A DNA stretch of 11,586 nucleotides, from NCBI GenBank assembly GCA_946479705.1, contig CAMLHI010000043.1, positions 1-11,586 of the forward strand, written 5' to 3'. This document shows, piece by piece, positions 1 to 6,872 of this stretch. The position numbers were made by a program, and so were the translations under genes. This DNA comes from an uncultured Oxalobacteraceae bacterium (GTDB taxonomy: Bacteria; Pseudomonadota; Gammaproteobacteria; Burkholderiales; Burkholderiaceae). Under the pieces are notes generated by a model, which did no database searches, was not told the DNA's origin, and saw only the letters and a list, made by a program, of their open reading frames with translations. How positions within the stretch are numbered: position 1 is the stretch's first letter; every line of letters begins with the position of its first letter.

Positions 1-423
1 TCCGAATCGCGCCTGATGTTCATCGGCTACGACCCGCTGTGGTTCAAGCTGTTCGTGTGGACCGTCTCGGCCGTGCTGTGCTCGATTGCCGGCGCGCTGT
101 ACGTGCCCCAGGTCGGCATCATCAACCCCTCCGAAATGTCGCCCGCCAACTCGATCGAAATGGTGGTGTGGGCGGCCGTGGGCGGACGCGGCACCCTGGT
201 CGGCCCCATCGTCGGCGCTTTTGTCGTCAATGGCTTGAAGAGCTGGTTCACCGCCGCGCTGCCGGAATTCTGGCTGTTCGCGCTGGGCCTGCTGTTCATC
301 TGCGTGACCCTGTTCATGCAAAAAGGGCTGATGGGCCTGTTGCGCGATTATCGCCGCAAAGCTGCCACCGCGCCGGAACTCGAAGCCGCCGCCATTCCCC
401 AAGCCGACAAGGAGGCCGCATGA
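1..423 (+). CDS. urtC: Urea ABC transporter permease UrtC, C-terminal part (5' end outside window)
   Basis: Inner-membrane permease subunit of the high-affinity urea importer UrtABCDE. The frame is open from the first base and ends at TGA 421-423, so 140 C-terminal residues are visible. Hydrophobic segments lie near residues 17-37, 65-78 and 90-104. The stretch AGALYVPQVGIINPSEMSP is a hallmark of UrtC within the branched-chain amino acid permease (LivM-like) superfamily, and the following VGGRGTLVGP loop and KSWFTAALPEFW region also fit UrtC. The tail after about residue 105 is hydrophilic and presumably cytoplasmic. The stop codon overlaps the urtD start (ATGA), indicating translational coupling. 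The N-terminal part lies upstream of the window. Family assignment is secure; only the length is unknown. Confidence 0.94.
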   Translation, partial: SESRLMFIGYDPLWFKLFVWTVSAVLCSIAGALYVPQVGIINPSEMSPANSIEMVVWAAVGGRGTLVGPIVGAFVVNGLKSWFTAALPEFWLFALGLLFICVTLFMQKGLMGLLRDYRRKAATAPELEAAAIPQADKEAA

Positions 424-1199
424 GACTGAACGAACACGTCGAGCCGGACACCAGCCACGGCGCCATCCTCTACCTGGAAGATGTCACGGTCTCGTTCGAC
501 GGCTTCAATGCCCTCAACAAGCTGAGCCTGGATATCTCCGTGGGCGAACTGCGCTGCATTATCGGTCCCAACGGCGCCGGCAAGACCACCATGATGGACG
601 TCATCACCGGCAAGACCCGGCCCAGTTCCGGCACGGTGTTTTTCGGCCAGACCATGGATCTCTCGCGCATGACCGAGCACGGCATCGCCCACGCCGGCAT
701 CGGACGCAAATTCCAGCGGCCCACGGTCTTCGAACAGCACAGCGTGTTCGACAACCTGGAACTGGCGATGAAGATGAACAAGAGCGTGCGCACCACCCTG
801 TTCGCGCGCCTCACGTCCGAGCAGTCCGACCGCATCGACGCCGTGCTGCGCCTGATCCGCCTGAACGGGCAGGAGCGGCGCCAGGCCGGGCTGCTCTCGC
901 ATGGACAGAAGCAGTGGCTGGAAATCGGCATGCTGCTGATCCAGGACCCGCAACTGATCCTGCTCGACGAACCGGTGGCCGGCATGTCCGACGCCGAGAC
1001 CGCGCGGACCGCCGAACTGCTCAACGAACTGCGCGGCAAGCACTCGATCATGGTGGTCGAGCATGACATGGGTTTCGTGACCGAGATCGCCCAGCAGGGC
1101 AAGGTGACGGTGCTGCACGAAGGCTCGGTGCTGGCGCAGGGCACCATGCAGCAAGTCCAGTCCGACGAGCGCGTCATTGAAGTGTATCTGGGAAGGTAA
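420..1199 (+). CDS. urtD: Urea ABC transporter ATP-binding protein UrtD
   Basis: One of the two cytoplasmic ATPases driving urea import through UrtB/UrtC; LivG-like. The 259-residue protein starts at ATG 420, four bases after a strong ribosome site (GGAGG, 411-415) inside the end of urtC; the longer open frame upstream is only a shadow over urtC. All ABC motifs are present: Walker A GPNGAGKT (residues 49-56), Q-loop Gln99 in KFQRP, signature LSHGQKQ (159-165), Walker B LILLDEP (179-185) and switch His215 in VVEHDM. The signature LSHGQKQWLEIGMLL and the phrase GIGRKFQRPTVFE are typical of UrtD. It lies in the operon urtC-urtD-urtE with a 4-base overlap upstream and a 2-base gap downstream. Nothing suggests damage. 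Confidence 0.95.
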   Translation: MRLNEHVEPDTSHGAILYLEDVTVSFDGFNALNKLSLDISVGELRCIIGPNGAGKTTMMDVITGKTRPSSGTVFFGQTMDLSRMTEHGIAHAGIGRKFQRPTVFEQHSVFDNLELAMKMNKSVRTTLFARLTSEQSDRIDAVLRLIRLNGQERRQAGLLSHGQKQWLEIGMLLIQDPQLILLDEPVAGMSDAETARTAELLNELRGKHSIMVVEHDMGFVTEIAQQGKVTVLHEGSVLAQGTMQQVQSDERVIEVYLGR

Positions 1200-1201
1200 T
1201 C

Positions 1202-1900
1202 ATGCTCGAAGCGACACAACTGAATCAATACTACGGCTCCTCGCACACCTTGCGCGGGGTATCGCTGTCGGTGCGCAAGGGCGAGTGCATGGCCCTGCTC
1301 GGACGCAATGGGGTCGGCAAGACCACCCTGCTGAAATGCCTGATGGGTGTGCTGCCGGTATCCTCCGGCGGGGTGGTGCTGAACGGGCGCGACATCACCA
1401 AAATGTCGCCGCACAAGCGCGCCGCGGCCGGGATCGCCTACGTGCCGCAGGGGCGGGAAATCTTCGCGCGCCTGACGGTCGAGGAAAACCTGCTGATGGG
1501 CATGGCCGTCAAGAGCGGGCGCAAGGCCAAGATGATCCGCGAGGAAGTCTACGAACTGTTCCCGGTGCTCAAGGACATGCTGCAGCGGCGCGGGGGCGAT
1601 TTGTCCGGCGGGCAGCAGCAGCAGCTGGCCATTGCGCGCGCCTTGCTGGCCGATCCGCAGCTACTGATCCTCGACGAGCCGACCGAGGGCATCCAGCCGT
1701 CCATCATCAAGGACATCGAAAGGGTGATTCGTCTGCTGCGCGAACGCGGCGACATGGCCATCCTGCTGTGCGAGCAGTATTTCGATTTCGCCAAGGCGCT
1801 GGCCGACCAGTTCGTGGTGCTCTCGCGCGGCAGCGTGGTGGCCAGTGGCGGGCCGGCCGAGATCGATGGGGAAGATGTCAAGCGGCACCTGGCGATTTAG
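1202..1900 (+). CDS. urtE: Urea ABC transporter ATP-binding protein UrtE
   Basis: Second ATPase of the urea importer, LivF-like, 232 residues. ATG 1202 follows the urtD stop by two bases, with the ribosome site GGAAGG (1191-1196) inside the end of urtD. Motifs: Walker A GRNGVGKT (34-41), Q-loop Gln83 in YVPQGREIF, signature LSGGQQQ (134-140), Walker B LLILDEP (154-160). The switch-histidine position is Gln192 (CEQYFDFA), as is usual for LivF/UrtE proteins, so this is not a defect. The segments LNQYYG near the start and RGGDLSGGQQQQLAIARAL identify UrtE. It is complete and ends at TAG 1898-1900. Its last 18 codons recur, with synonymous changes only, at 6987-7040, so the gene's 3' end appears to be the junction of a genomic insertion. 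Urease genes, a common downstream neighbour, are absent here. Confidence 0.95.
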   Translation: MLEATQLNQYYGSSHTLRGVSLSVRKGECMALLGRNGVGKTTLLKCLMGVLPVSSGGVVLNGRDITKMSPHKRAAAGIAYVPQGREIFARLTVEENLLMGMAVKSGRKAKMIREEVYELFPVLKDMLQRRGGDLSGGQQQQLAIARALLADPQLLILDEPTEGIQPSIIKDIERVIRLLRERGDMAILLCEQYFDFAKALADQFVVLSRGSVVASGGPAEIDGEDVKRHLAI

Positions 1901-1943
1901 GAATAGGGCGGAACGCCGTCCGGTGCGGTGGCGCCTTGTTGAA

Positions 1944-2546
1944 TTAGCTGGTTCCGATCCGGGTGAGAACAAAATATCCATGCGTCCCCTGGCTGGTGAA
2001 GTAATTGCCACGCAGTGTCTCGACCGGCTCATTTGAATAGCGCAAGGTTGCCGACCCGTTGTATGGATCGCCCGGCTTGTCGCCGACTCGCTTGGGTTCG
2101 ACGTGATAGACGTAGTACAGCAGGGGACTACCCGATTCCGGGTCTCGCTTCGGTTGCGCGATCAAGGTCTTTGAGTCCGAACGTGGCGAATCGACTTCCA
2201 TGCTGATCTTCACGAAATCCTGCCTGATCGTGGCTGTGGCAACGACCTCGCCTGGCGTCTCATTCAGGACATAGTGAATGACCATCTTCCACTTGCCGGC
2301 GAGGTTAGGAAACAAGACGGAGTTTAGGACCGGAAATTTCGACCAAAGCCATTTCCATCCAACGTGAAAAGCGAACAGCAAGGTCAGGTTCAATGCGGTG
2401 GACGCGCTGAGCGCAATTTTCACATTGCTATAAAAGTTGTGCTGGTCCGAAAATCTTGCGACAAGCTCGACGATTACGACGACCAGCATGCCATAGAAAA
2501 CGGAGATCCCAACGATGACACGGTTCAGTGGGAGCAGCGTAATCAT
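1944..2546 (-). CDS. cap15: Cap15-like CBASS effector: two membrane helices plus beta-rich ligand-binding domain
   Basis: Predicted cell-death effector of an anti-phage signalling system, located in the inner membrane. The 200-residue protein has two hydrophobic helices (about residues 8-29 and 44-66) followed by a beta-strand-rich domain (about 78-197). That domain has the pattern I recall for the Cap15 / S-2TM-beta family: PNLAGKW at 80-86, a strand ending in TATIRQDFVKISMEV, PLLYYVYHVEPK (141-152), a G-x-A-x-L strand (164-168) and the late LRGNYFTSQGTHGYFVL (178-194). Known Cap15 proteins bind a cyclic nucleotide through the barrel and disrupt the inner membrane. The start ATG (2544-2546) overlaps the stop of the upstream gene as ATGA, so the two are co-translated. 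It converges on urtE with 43 bases between. Composition is less GC-rich than urtCDE. The family call is by motif recognition and has not been searched. Confidence 0.83.
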   Translation of the reverse strand: MITLLPLNRVIVGISVFYGMLVVVIVELVARFSDQHNFYSNVKIALSASTALNLTLLFAFHVGWKWLWSKFPVLNSVLFPNLAGKWKMVIHYVLNETPGEVVATATIRQDFVKISMEVDSPRSDSKTLIAQPKRDPESGSPLLYYVYHVEPKRVGDKPGDPYNGSATLRYSNEPVETLRGNYFTSQGTHGYFVLTRIGTS

Positions 2547-2998
2547 AGGGCCGGTTTGAAGTAGGTTTCTGTACCGTTCTGAAAAATTGCGATGCCAAAG
2601 CCATTGCTCACGATGCCGGTGGCGCGGACCATTGGCAAAGCGGAACCGAACAAGGCAGCGAGGTAGCGGCCACCGAACCGCTTGCTGCGGTCAATCTTCA
2701 CGTCAGCCGCGATCGGCGGCGAAAAATATTGCGCTACCAGCGTCAGTTGACCCGCCGAGGAGACGACATGGAAGCCGTCGTGAAATTCGCTGTGGATGGA
2801 AGATATGTCGAGCAGCGTGTCGACGGTCGAGCTGTCATGCCATCCACCGTTCGCCAGGCGAATGGGAACAACCGGCAAGCGCTTGGGCGTGTCGCAGACG
2901 ATGATCCCGATGCCGGAAAAATCGTCCCCGGCACGCGCTCGCACTTCTGTCAGCATGTTTACCAAGCGCTCAACCATGTGACCACCATCTTCGCCCAT
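2543..2998 (-). CDS. Divergent DisA/DAC-type (diadenylate cyclase fold) protein, putative signal synthase or sensor
   Basis: A 151-residue soluble protein, consisting almost entirely of what looks like a DisA_N/DAC domain. The diagnostic order is present: a helix ending in TLLDIS (61-66), HDGF (73-76) in place of the canonical HDGA, a strand LTLVAQYFSPP matching the canonical strand before the loop, then GGRYLAA (109-115) where cyclases have GTRHRAA, and a final pair of strands ending in FGIAIFQNGTE. DAC enzymes make c-di-AMP using the Asp of DGA and the RHR motif. Here the Asp (Asp74) and first Arg (Arg111) are kept, but His-Arg become Tyr-Leu. It may therefore make another nucleotide, or bind rather than make one. 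It overlaps the Cap15-like gene by four bases. Start ATG 2998 follows GAAGTGG; Met8 is a possible alternative start. An in-frame stop lies just upstream. Confidence 0.68.
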   Translation of the reverse strand: MGEDGGHMVERLVNMLTEVRARAGDDFSGIGIIVCDTPKRLPVVPIRLANGGWHDSSTVDTLLDISSIHSEFHDGFHVVSSAGQLTLVAQYFSPPIAADVKIDRSKRFGGRYLAALFGSALPMVRATGIVSNGFGIAIFQNGTETYFKPAL

Positions 2999-3302
2999 GT
3001 CACCACTTCAATCAGGTGTCCATTGTAGCGTACAGCCCGCGTCCCGATTGACTAGCGCCGATCAAATCTTGGCCTCACCTCCAGCAATGGCTGGGAGGCC
3101 AGTTCGAACCTTCCGGACTGCGATCGGTGCAGCGGTGGAGGCCGCTTTCGACCAGTCGCTGCTGCCGTTGTACTGGTGCAGTATGCCGGGCGCCATTCGA
3201 CGCCAGTCGACGTGGCGGCCTGACGCTTGATCCGGTCAGCCGATCGACTCGTTCAAGTAGAATCGGATTCCCGCGCCTGCGCGCCCAACTGGGCGAGTTT
3301 CC
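2999..3302. other. Intergenic region between the divergent DAC-like gene and the 3303-3725 gene; no gene recognised
   Basis: No open frame here has a recognisable protein or a plausible start signal. The region must carry the promoters of the two diverging units. A hairpin is visible at 3071-3100: GGCCTC pairs with GAGGCC and CCAGC with GCTGG around an AATG loop, with a four-base bulge. It has no T-run on either strand, so it is not an obvious terminator. TAGAAT at 3258-3263 could be a -10 element for the gene at 3303, without a clear -35. Confidence 0.5.
3022..3027 (-). promoter_or_regulatory. Possible -10 element (TACAAT) of the DAC/Cap15 operon
   Basis: On the minus strand TACAAT lies 23 bases upstream of the DAC-like start codon, which would give a short leader of under 20 bases. 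It differs from the consensus TATAAT by one base. No convincing -35 hexamer is found 16-18 bases further up, so either an activator is needed or the match is by chance. Confidence 0.25.
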
Positions 3303-3725
3303 ATGCCCATCGTTTCGCCATTCAAGGTATTCCCATGCATTGTCATGGCTCGTTTCATCAGCGCGGCAGAGGCACGCGACCTCGATGGCCCGTGGCGGTT
3401 GACGATCTCGGACACGAAGCGGCATGTCGAGGCGCAGGCCACGGTCCGCTTCATGCAGGAAGCGGCGCCCTCGTGCATGGCGGGCACCTGGAAGCGCGTG
3501 GTCGTCGATGCCAAGTCGGGAAACCCGGACCTGTTTCCCTTGAGTGGACCGCTGGCTTACCGGTTCGACGATGGCGTGCTCACGCTCGGTCGAACCAGCG
3601 TCTGTGACGCATACCTTTTCTTATCCGGGAAGTTCCATGGCCGGGCTGTCAGGGGCAAGTACAGGGCCCTGGGCATAGGCCAAAGCGACCTGTTGGGTAC
3701 GTTCTCAATGGAGCCAGTAAAGTAG
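3303..3725 (+). CDS. Small uncharacterised protein, probably beta-rich
   Basis: I do not recognise a named family. The frame gives 140 residues from ATG 3303, or 126 from the second Met (3345); neither start has a good ribosome site. The core (residues 28-137) has short alternating strands: LDGPWRLTIS, then AQATVRFMQ, SCMAGTWKRVVVD, GPLAYRFDDGVLTLGRTSVCDAYLFLSG and GKYRALG...LLGTFSMEP, which suggests a small lipocalin-like or beta-sandwich fold. Two Cys in the core (in APSC and SVCD) could form a disulfide, which would fit a periplasmic protein. The run AAEARDLDGPW looks like the sequence just after a signal-peptide cleavage site, but the preceding residues (with Lys8, three prolines and a Cys) make a poor signal peptide, so the N-terminus may have been lost or altered. 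The gene is transcribed away from the DAC/Cap15 operon; no functional link is shown. Confidence 0.62.
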   Translation: MPIVSPFKVFPCIVMARFISAAEARDLDGPWRLTISDTKRHVEAQATVRFMQEAAPSCMAGTWKRVVVDAKSGNPDLFPLSGPLAYRFDDGVLTLGRTSVCDAYLFLSGKFHGRAVRGKYRALGIGQSDLLGTFSMEPVK

Positions 3726-3925
3726 TAAGGTGCGCCCGTCCAGCGCACAAGGCAGCGCCAATTTTGGCCGACATACCCCATTCTCTCGGATGGACGTGAT
3801 ACGACGATCGGGTCGTTCAAAAGATCGGCGGCAACTGCTGACGTACAATTGCAATTCATTGGATCGACGGTCTGCGCGAATGCGCCCAAGCGCGCCACTT
3901 TCCTCCCCGACCTACCTTAATCGAC

Positions 3926-4807
3926 ATGAGCTACGACCTTTACTTTAAGCCTCGACAAGGAGACTTCAGCGATGAAAGGTTCAGTCGCTATTTTCGTGAT
4001 CGCGCCAATTACGAATGCGATGGCTCACAAGCCGTGTACGGCAATAGCGACACCGGGGTCTACTTTGTGTTTGAACTTAACACCGACGATGACGTTGTCG
4101 ATGAGGGGGGCGGAGAGCATTTTCCGATCGCATTCCACATTAATTATTTCAGACCGAGTTACTTCGCCTTGGAGGCCGAACCTGAAGTGCGCGCGTTCGT
4201 TCAGCATTTCGATCTGCTTGTCTCCGATCCTCAACCGGAGGGGATGGGTGAGGGCGTGTACGTCGCAGAAAAATTCCTGTCGGGCTGGAATTGCGGAAAT
4301 GCATTCGGCTACAGAGCCATCCTCAATGACGAAACGTTCAAACATGGAACTTCCCAGCTGCCAACTGTGACCTTGCACAAGGCATGGCGATGGAACCGGG
4401 CCCGTTCTGGCCTTCAAGCGGAGGTAGGCGAGGCGAAGTTTGTTCCGCGAATTCTGTTTATCAACCTCGGCGACGAAACGGTGACAGCTGCAGTTTGGCC
4501 TGACGGTATTCCTGTCGTAGTCGCGCCAGTCGATTATCTATTGGTACCGCGCAAGGAGCTGGCGCCAAAGAAGTTTTTCCGAAAAATCGAAGACACGACC
4601 TTGCTTGCATGGAAGGCGGCGCTGCGGATGCTTCTCAAGCATGGAAGCCAGAACGATGATGGCTCGATAAGTTTGAACTACACGGTCCCACCGCCCGATG
4701 TCGTGCGGTTTGTCCAGTCGTTGCCATCCGAAAGCAGGACCTATTCTGGCGTGGCTGCAGACAAGGTGCTCGATCGGGAAATTTGTGAATGCAGTATCGG
4801 GCTATAA
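3926..4807 (+). CDS. Conserved-looking protein of unknown function, 293 residues
   Basis: A complete open frame from ATG 3926 to TAA 4805-4807. It has no signal peptide, no transmembrane helix and no nucleotide-binding motif that I can see, so it is probably cytoplasmic. The beginning MSYDLYFKPR and the blocks TGVYFVFEL (43-51), FHINYFRPSYFALEAE (70-85), SGWNCGNAFGYRA (119-131), WRWNRAR (154-160), KFVPRILFI (171-179) and VWPDGIPVVVAPVDY (190-204) are rich in aromatic residues. I associate this pattern with an uncharacterised protein family scattered in proteobacteria, but cannot name it. The ribosome site is weak. Codon use is clearly less GC-biased than in urtCDE or the kinase, in line with acquired DNA. 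An immunity or stress role is possible from the neighbourhood only. The 3' end runs directly into the first inverted-repeat element. Confidence 0.8.
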   Translation: MSYDLYFKPRQGDFSDERFSRYFRDRANYECDGSQAVYGNSDTGVYFVFELNTDDDVVDEGGGEHFPIAFHINYFRPSYFALEAEPEVRAFVQHFDLLVSDPQPEGMGEGVYVAEKFLSGWNCGNAFGYRAILNDETFKHGTSQLPTVTLHKAWRWNRARSGLQAEVGEAKFVPRILFINLGDETVTAAVWPDGIPVVVAPVDYLLVPRKELAPKKFFRKIEDTTLLAWKAALRMLLKHGSQNDDGSISLNYTVPPPDVVRFVQSLPSESRTYSGVAADKVLDREICECSIGL

Positions 4808-4824
4808 CGCAGGGGGCAGGGTCA

Positions 4825-4917
4825 GTGCTCCCATTGTTACATGAGGCCGGTAGCCTGCCGGTCTCCGGTCTCATTCGGCGAAAGCCACATGGCGAACTGA
4901 TGTAACAATGGGAGCAC
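4825..4917. repeat. Inverted-repeat element, copy 1 (93 bases)
   Basis: The 18-base ends are perfect inverted repeats: 4825-4842 begins GTGCTCCCATTG and 4900-4917 ends CAATGGGAGCAC. Inside, GAGGCCGG (4843-4850) can pair with CCGGTCTC (4865-4872) with one G-U wobble, and GGC-GAAA-GCC (4877-4886) would make a small GNRA-type hairpin. A second copy of the same length lies at 7114-7206. It has no coding capacity for a transposase, so it resembles a MITE or REP/BIME-type element. It lies 17 bases after the stop of the unknown gene and upstream of the S9 homologue, where it could also act as a transcript-end structure. Confidence 0.9.
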
Positions 4918-4988
4918 CGAGGGTTAACAAAGCAAAGGTGGCAGGGGGCGTCAGTCTAAGCTACGATTGAAATTTTCCCAAAAATACA

Positions 4989-6839
4989 ATGAAATTAAGC
5001 TTGCGCGCGTTGGTTCTGCTTGCCTGCGCTATCTTGCCGCTGGCCGCAATGGCGGACCCCGGCAAGCCCCTTCCGATTTCCTCCTTCTTTAAAAGAGCCG
5101 ACACCACCGGCGCCTTGCTCTCGCCCAGTGGCCGCTTTGTCGCCGTGCGCAAGCGCTCGCCGCAGGGCCGCACCATGCTGACGATATTCGATGTCATGGC
5201 GCGTACATCGACACCGCTTGTCAATTTCACCAACGCCGACGTCGACGTGTTCTACTGGCTCAACGATCAACGCCTGGCATTCTCCTTGATTAATCTCGAT
5301 CACGATGGTGACATCGGCAAGCCCGGCCTGTACGCGATCGACCGCGACGGCAAAAGCCGCACCTACCTGTCAACCACGGTCGTGCCCAAGCGTTCATTCT
5401 CCAAAAGCGACGTGGTGGAACGTGGCGACGCCTCGCCATTCTGCGGCTTTCCGTTCGATCAAGGGGAATCGATCCTCGTCGTCTCTCGCTACGTAGAGGA
5501 CAATCCAAATTTAACCGAACTGGTCCGCGTGAACACGCGCACTGGCAAAATCTACCGGGTCGGCGCGCCAGCCGGCGCTGAGAGGTGGCTGGTCGATGCC
5601 GACGGCAAACTGCGCATTGCCACGGTCAAGCGCGGTCAGCGCAACATCACCTTTTTTCTCACCAAGCATGACTGGCGCCAGATCGACGCGCGCGATGAGA
5701 ATAGCGAGCAGCGCTTCGAACCGGTGCTGTACGTGGACGATCAACTCTACGTCCGCTCACGCAACGGCAAGGACGAGTCAAGCATCTACCGCTACGACCT
5801 GGCGACGAATGCCATAGCGCCGACGCCACTGGTCAGTATCCCTGGCTACGATGCCGACGGCTCGTTCATCCTCAGCGAAAGGAAAATGCTGGGCTTCCGC
5901 TCGGTCACCGAGGCCGACACCACCATCTGGTTCGACGAGCGGATGAAGGCGATCCAGCAGGAGGTCGACCGGCTGCAGCCTGGCATGACTAACGATCTTT
6001 CGATCGCCCGCGCCAGCGAAACACCGTACGTGTTGATCGACAACTTTTCGGACATCGAGAACCATGCTTACATCCTCTACAACACGGAAACCAAGGAACA
6101 GCTTCTGCTTGGGGAAACGACGCCGGACCTTCCCGCAGACAAGATGGCCCATATGTCGATGGTGCGCTACAAGGGGCGCGACGGCTTGCCGATCCCGGCT
6201 TTCCTGACCCTGCCAAATGGCCGCGTGCAGAAAAACCTGCCAACGGTGTTGCTGCTCGGCGAACACCGCGATCTCCGCAACGCAAGCCGCCAATGGAACG
6301 CCGAGGTACAGTTTCTCGCCTCGCGCGGTTACGCGGTACTGCAGCCGCAGCCGCGCGGCGTGCGGGGCTTCGGCCGCGCCCATTTCAGCGCGGGCTCCAC
6401 GCAGCTTGACCGCACGATGCAGGAGGACATCGTCGATGCCGTGAAATGGGCGGTGGCGCAGGGCCATACCGATCCAACCCGGGTGTGCATCGCCGGCTCC
6501 GGCCACGGTGGCTACGCAAGCATGATGGCCTTGCTCAAGGATGCCAACATGTTCAAGTGCGGCATCAGCTGGTCCGGTCCGACCACGGACCGTTCCAATC
6601 CGGACGCCGCCAGGCTCAAGGAGATCAAGCGGCCGCTGCTGCTTGCCTACGGCGCCGATGACGATGCAGAGGAATACAAACAGGGACTGGCGCTGTACAA
6701 GGCGCTCAAGGCCGCCGACGCCCAAGCCGAATGGCTGGAATACACATCAACAGTTGACGATTGGAAAACGCAGAAGAACCGCATCGACCTGTGGCAGCAC
6801 ATTGAAAGTTTCCTGGTTGAACAGATCGGCATTCAATAG
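4989..6839 (+). CDS. Secreted S9 (prolyl oligopeptidase) family homologue, probably catalytically dead
   Basis: A 616-residue protein with a Sec signal peptide (residues 1-22, cleavage after AMA), so periplasmic or exported. The N-terminal half (about 28-380) has the blade-like repeats of an S9 beta-propeller, opening with the usual LSPSGRFVAV block (44-53). The C-terminal part (about 390-616) is an alpha/beta hydrolase: PIPAFLTLP (401-409), RGYAVLQPQPRGVRGFGRAHFSAG (446-469), DIVDAVKWAV, then IAGSGHGGYAS (501-511) and RPLLLAYGADDD. Active S9 enzymes have G-x-S-x-G-G; here the nucleophile position is Gly505 (codon GGC at 6501) with Ser504 beside it. The usual EGHGF histidine is Asp590. The acid, Asp558, is kept. 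The frame is intact, so this is more likely a pseudoenzyme than a decayed gene. The start has no clear ribosome site; the signal peptide supports it. Confidence 0.9.
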   Translation: MKLSLRALVLLACAILPLAAMADPGKPLPISSFFKRADTTGALLSPSGRFVAVRKRSPQGRTMLTIFDVMARTSTPLVNFTNADVDVFYWLNDQRLAFSLINLDHDGDIGKPGLYAIDRDGKSRTYLSTTVVPKRSFSKSDVVERGDASPFCGFPFDQGESILVVSRYVEDNPNLTELVRVNTRTGKIYRVGAPAGAERWLVDADGKLRIATVKRGQRNITFFLTKHDWRQIDARDENSEQRFEPVLYVDDQLYVRSRNGKDESSIYRYDLATNAIAPTPLVSIPGYDADGSFILSERKMLGFRSVTEADTTIWFDERMKAIQQEVDRLQPGMTNDLSIARASETPYVLIDNFSDIENHAYILYNTETKEQLLLGETTPDLPADKMAHMSMVRYKGRDGLPIPAFLTLPNGRVQKNLPTVLLLGEHRDLRNASRQWNAEVQFLASRGYAVLQPQPRGVRGFGRAHFSAGSTQLDRTMQEDIVDAVKWAVAQGHTDPTRVCIAGSGHGGYASMMALLKDANMFKCGISWSGPTTDRSNPDAARLKEIKRPLLLAYGADDDAEEYKQGLALYKALKAADAQAEWLEYTSTVDDWKTQKNRIDLWQHIESFLVEQIGIQ

Positions 6840-6872
6840 AAAACGCCACGCTGCCAGCAATGCCGACATTTC

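Noticed and set aside
39..419. N-terminal extension of urtD upstream of base 420
   Set aside because: It overlaps urtC in another frame, is Arg-rich and unlike any UrtD; ATG 420 has a strong ribosome site and gives the family's usual length.
1901..1943. Bidirectional terminator between urtE and the Cap15-like gene
   Set aside because: Only a 4-base stem (GGCG-GAA-CGCC) is present, with no T-run on either side.
3071..3100. GC-rich hairpin as a terminator or attachment site
   Set aside because: It has a bulged stem and no T-run on either strand, and no second copy or integrase was found; it is noted only within the intergenic entry.
4635..4874. Minus-strand frames running through both inverted repeats (at 4635-4874 and 6873-7265) with a shared FRRMRP peptide
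   Set aside because: The shared peptide is just the translation of the non-coding repeat, and the rest of each frame is unrelated antisense sequence.
4809..4949. GCAGGGGGC repeated on both sides of inverted-repeat copy 1, as a target-site duplication
   Set aside because: The two copies are at uneven distances from the element ends (7 and 23 bases) and are low-complexity G-runs, so a chance match is more likely.
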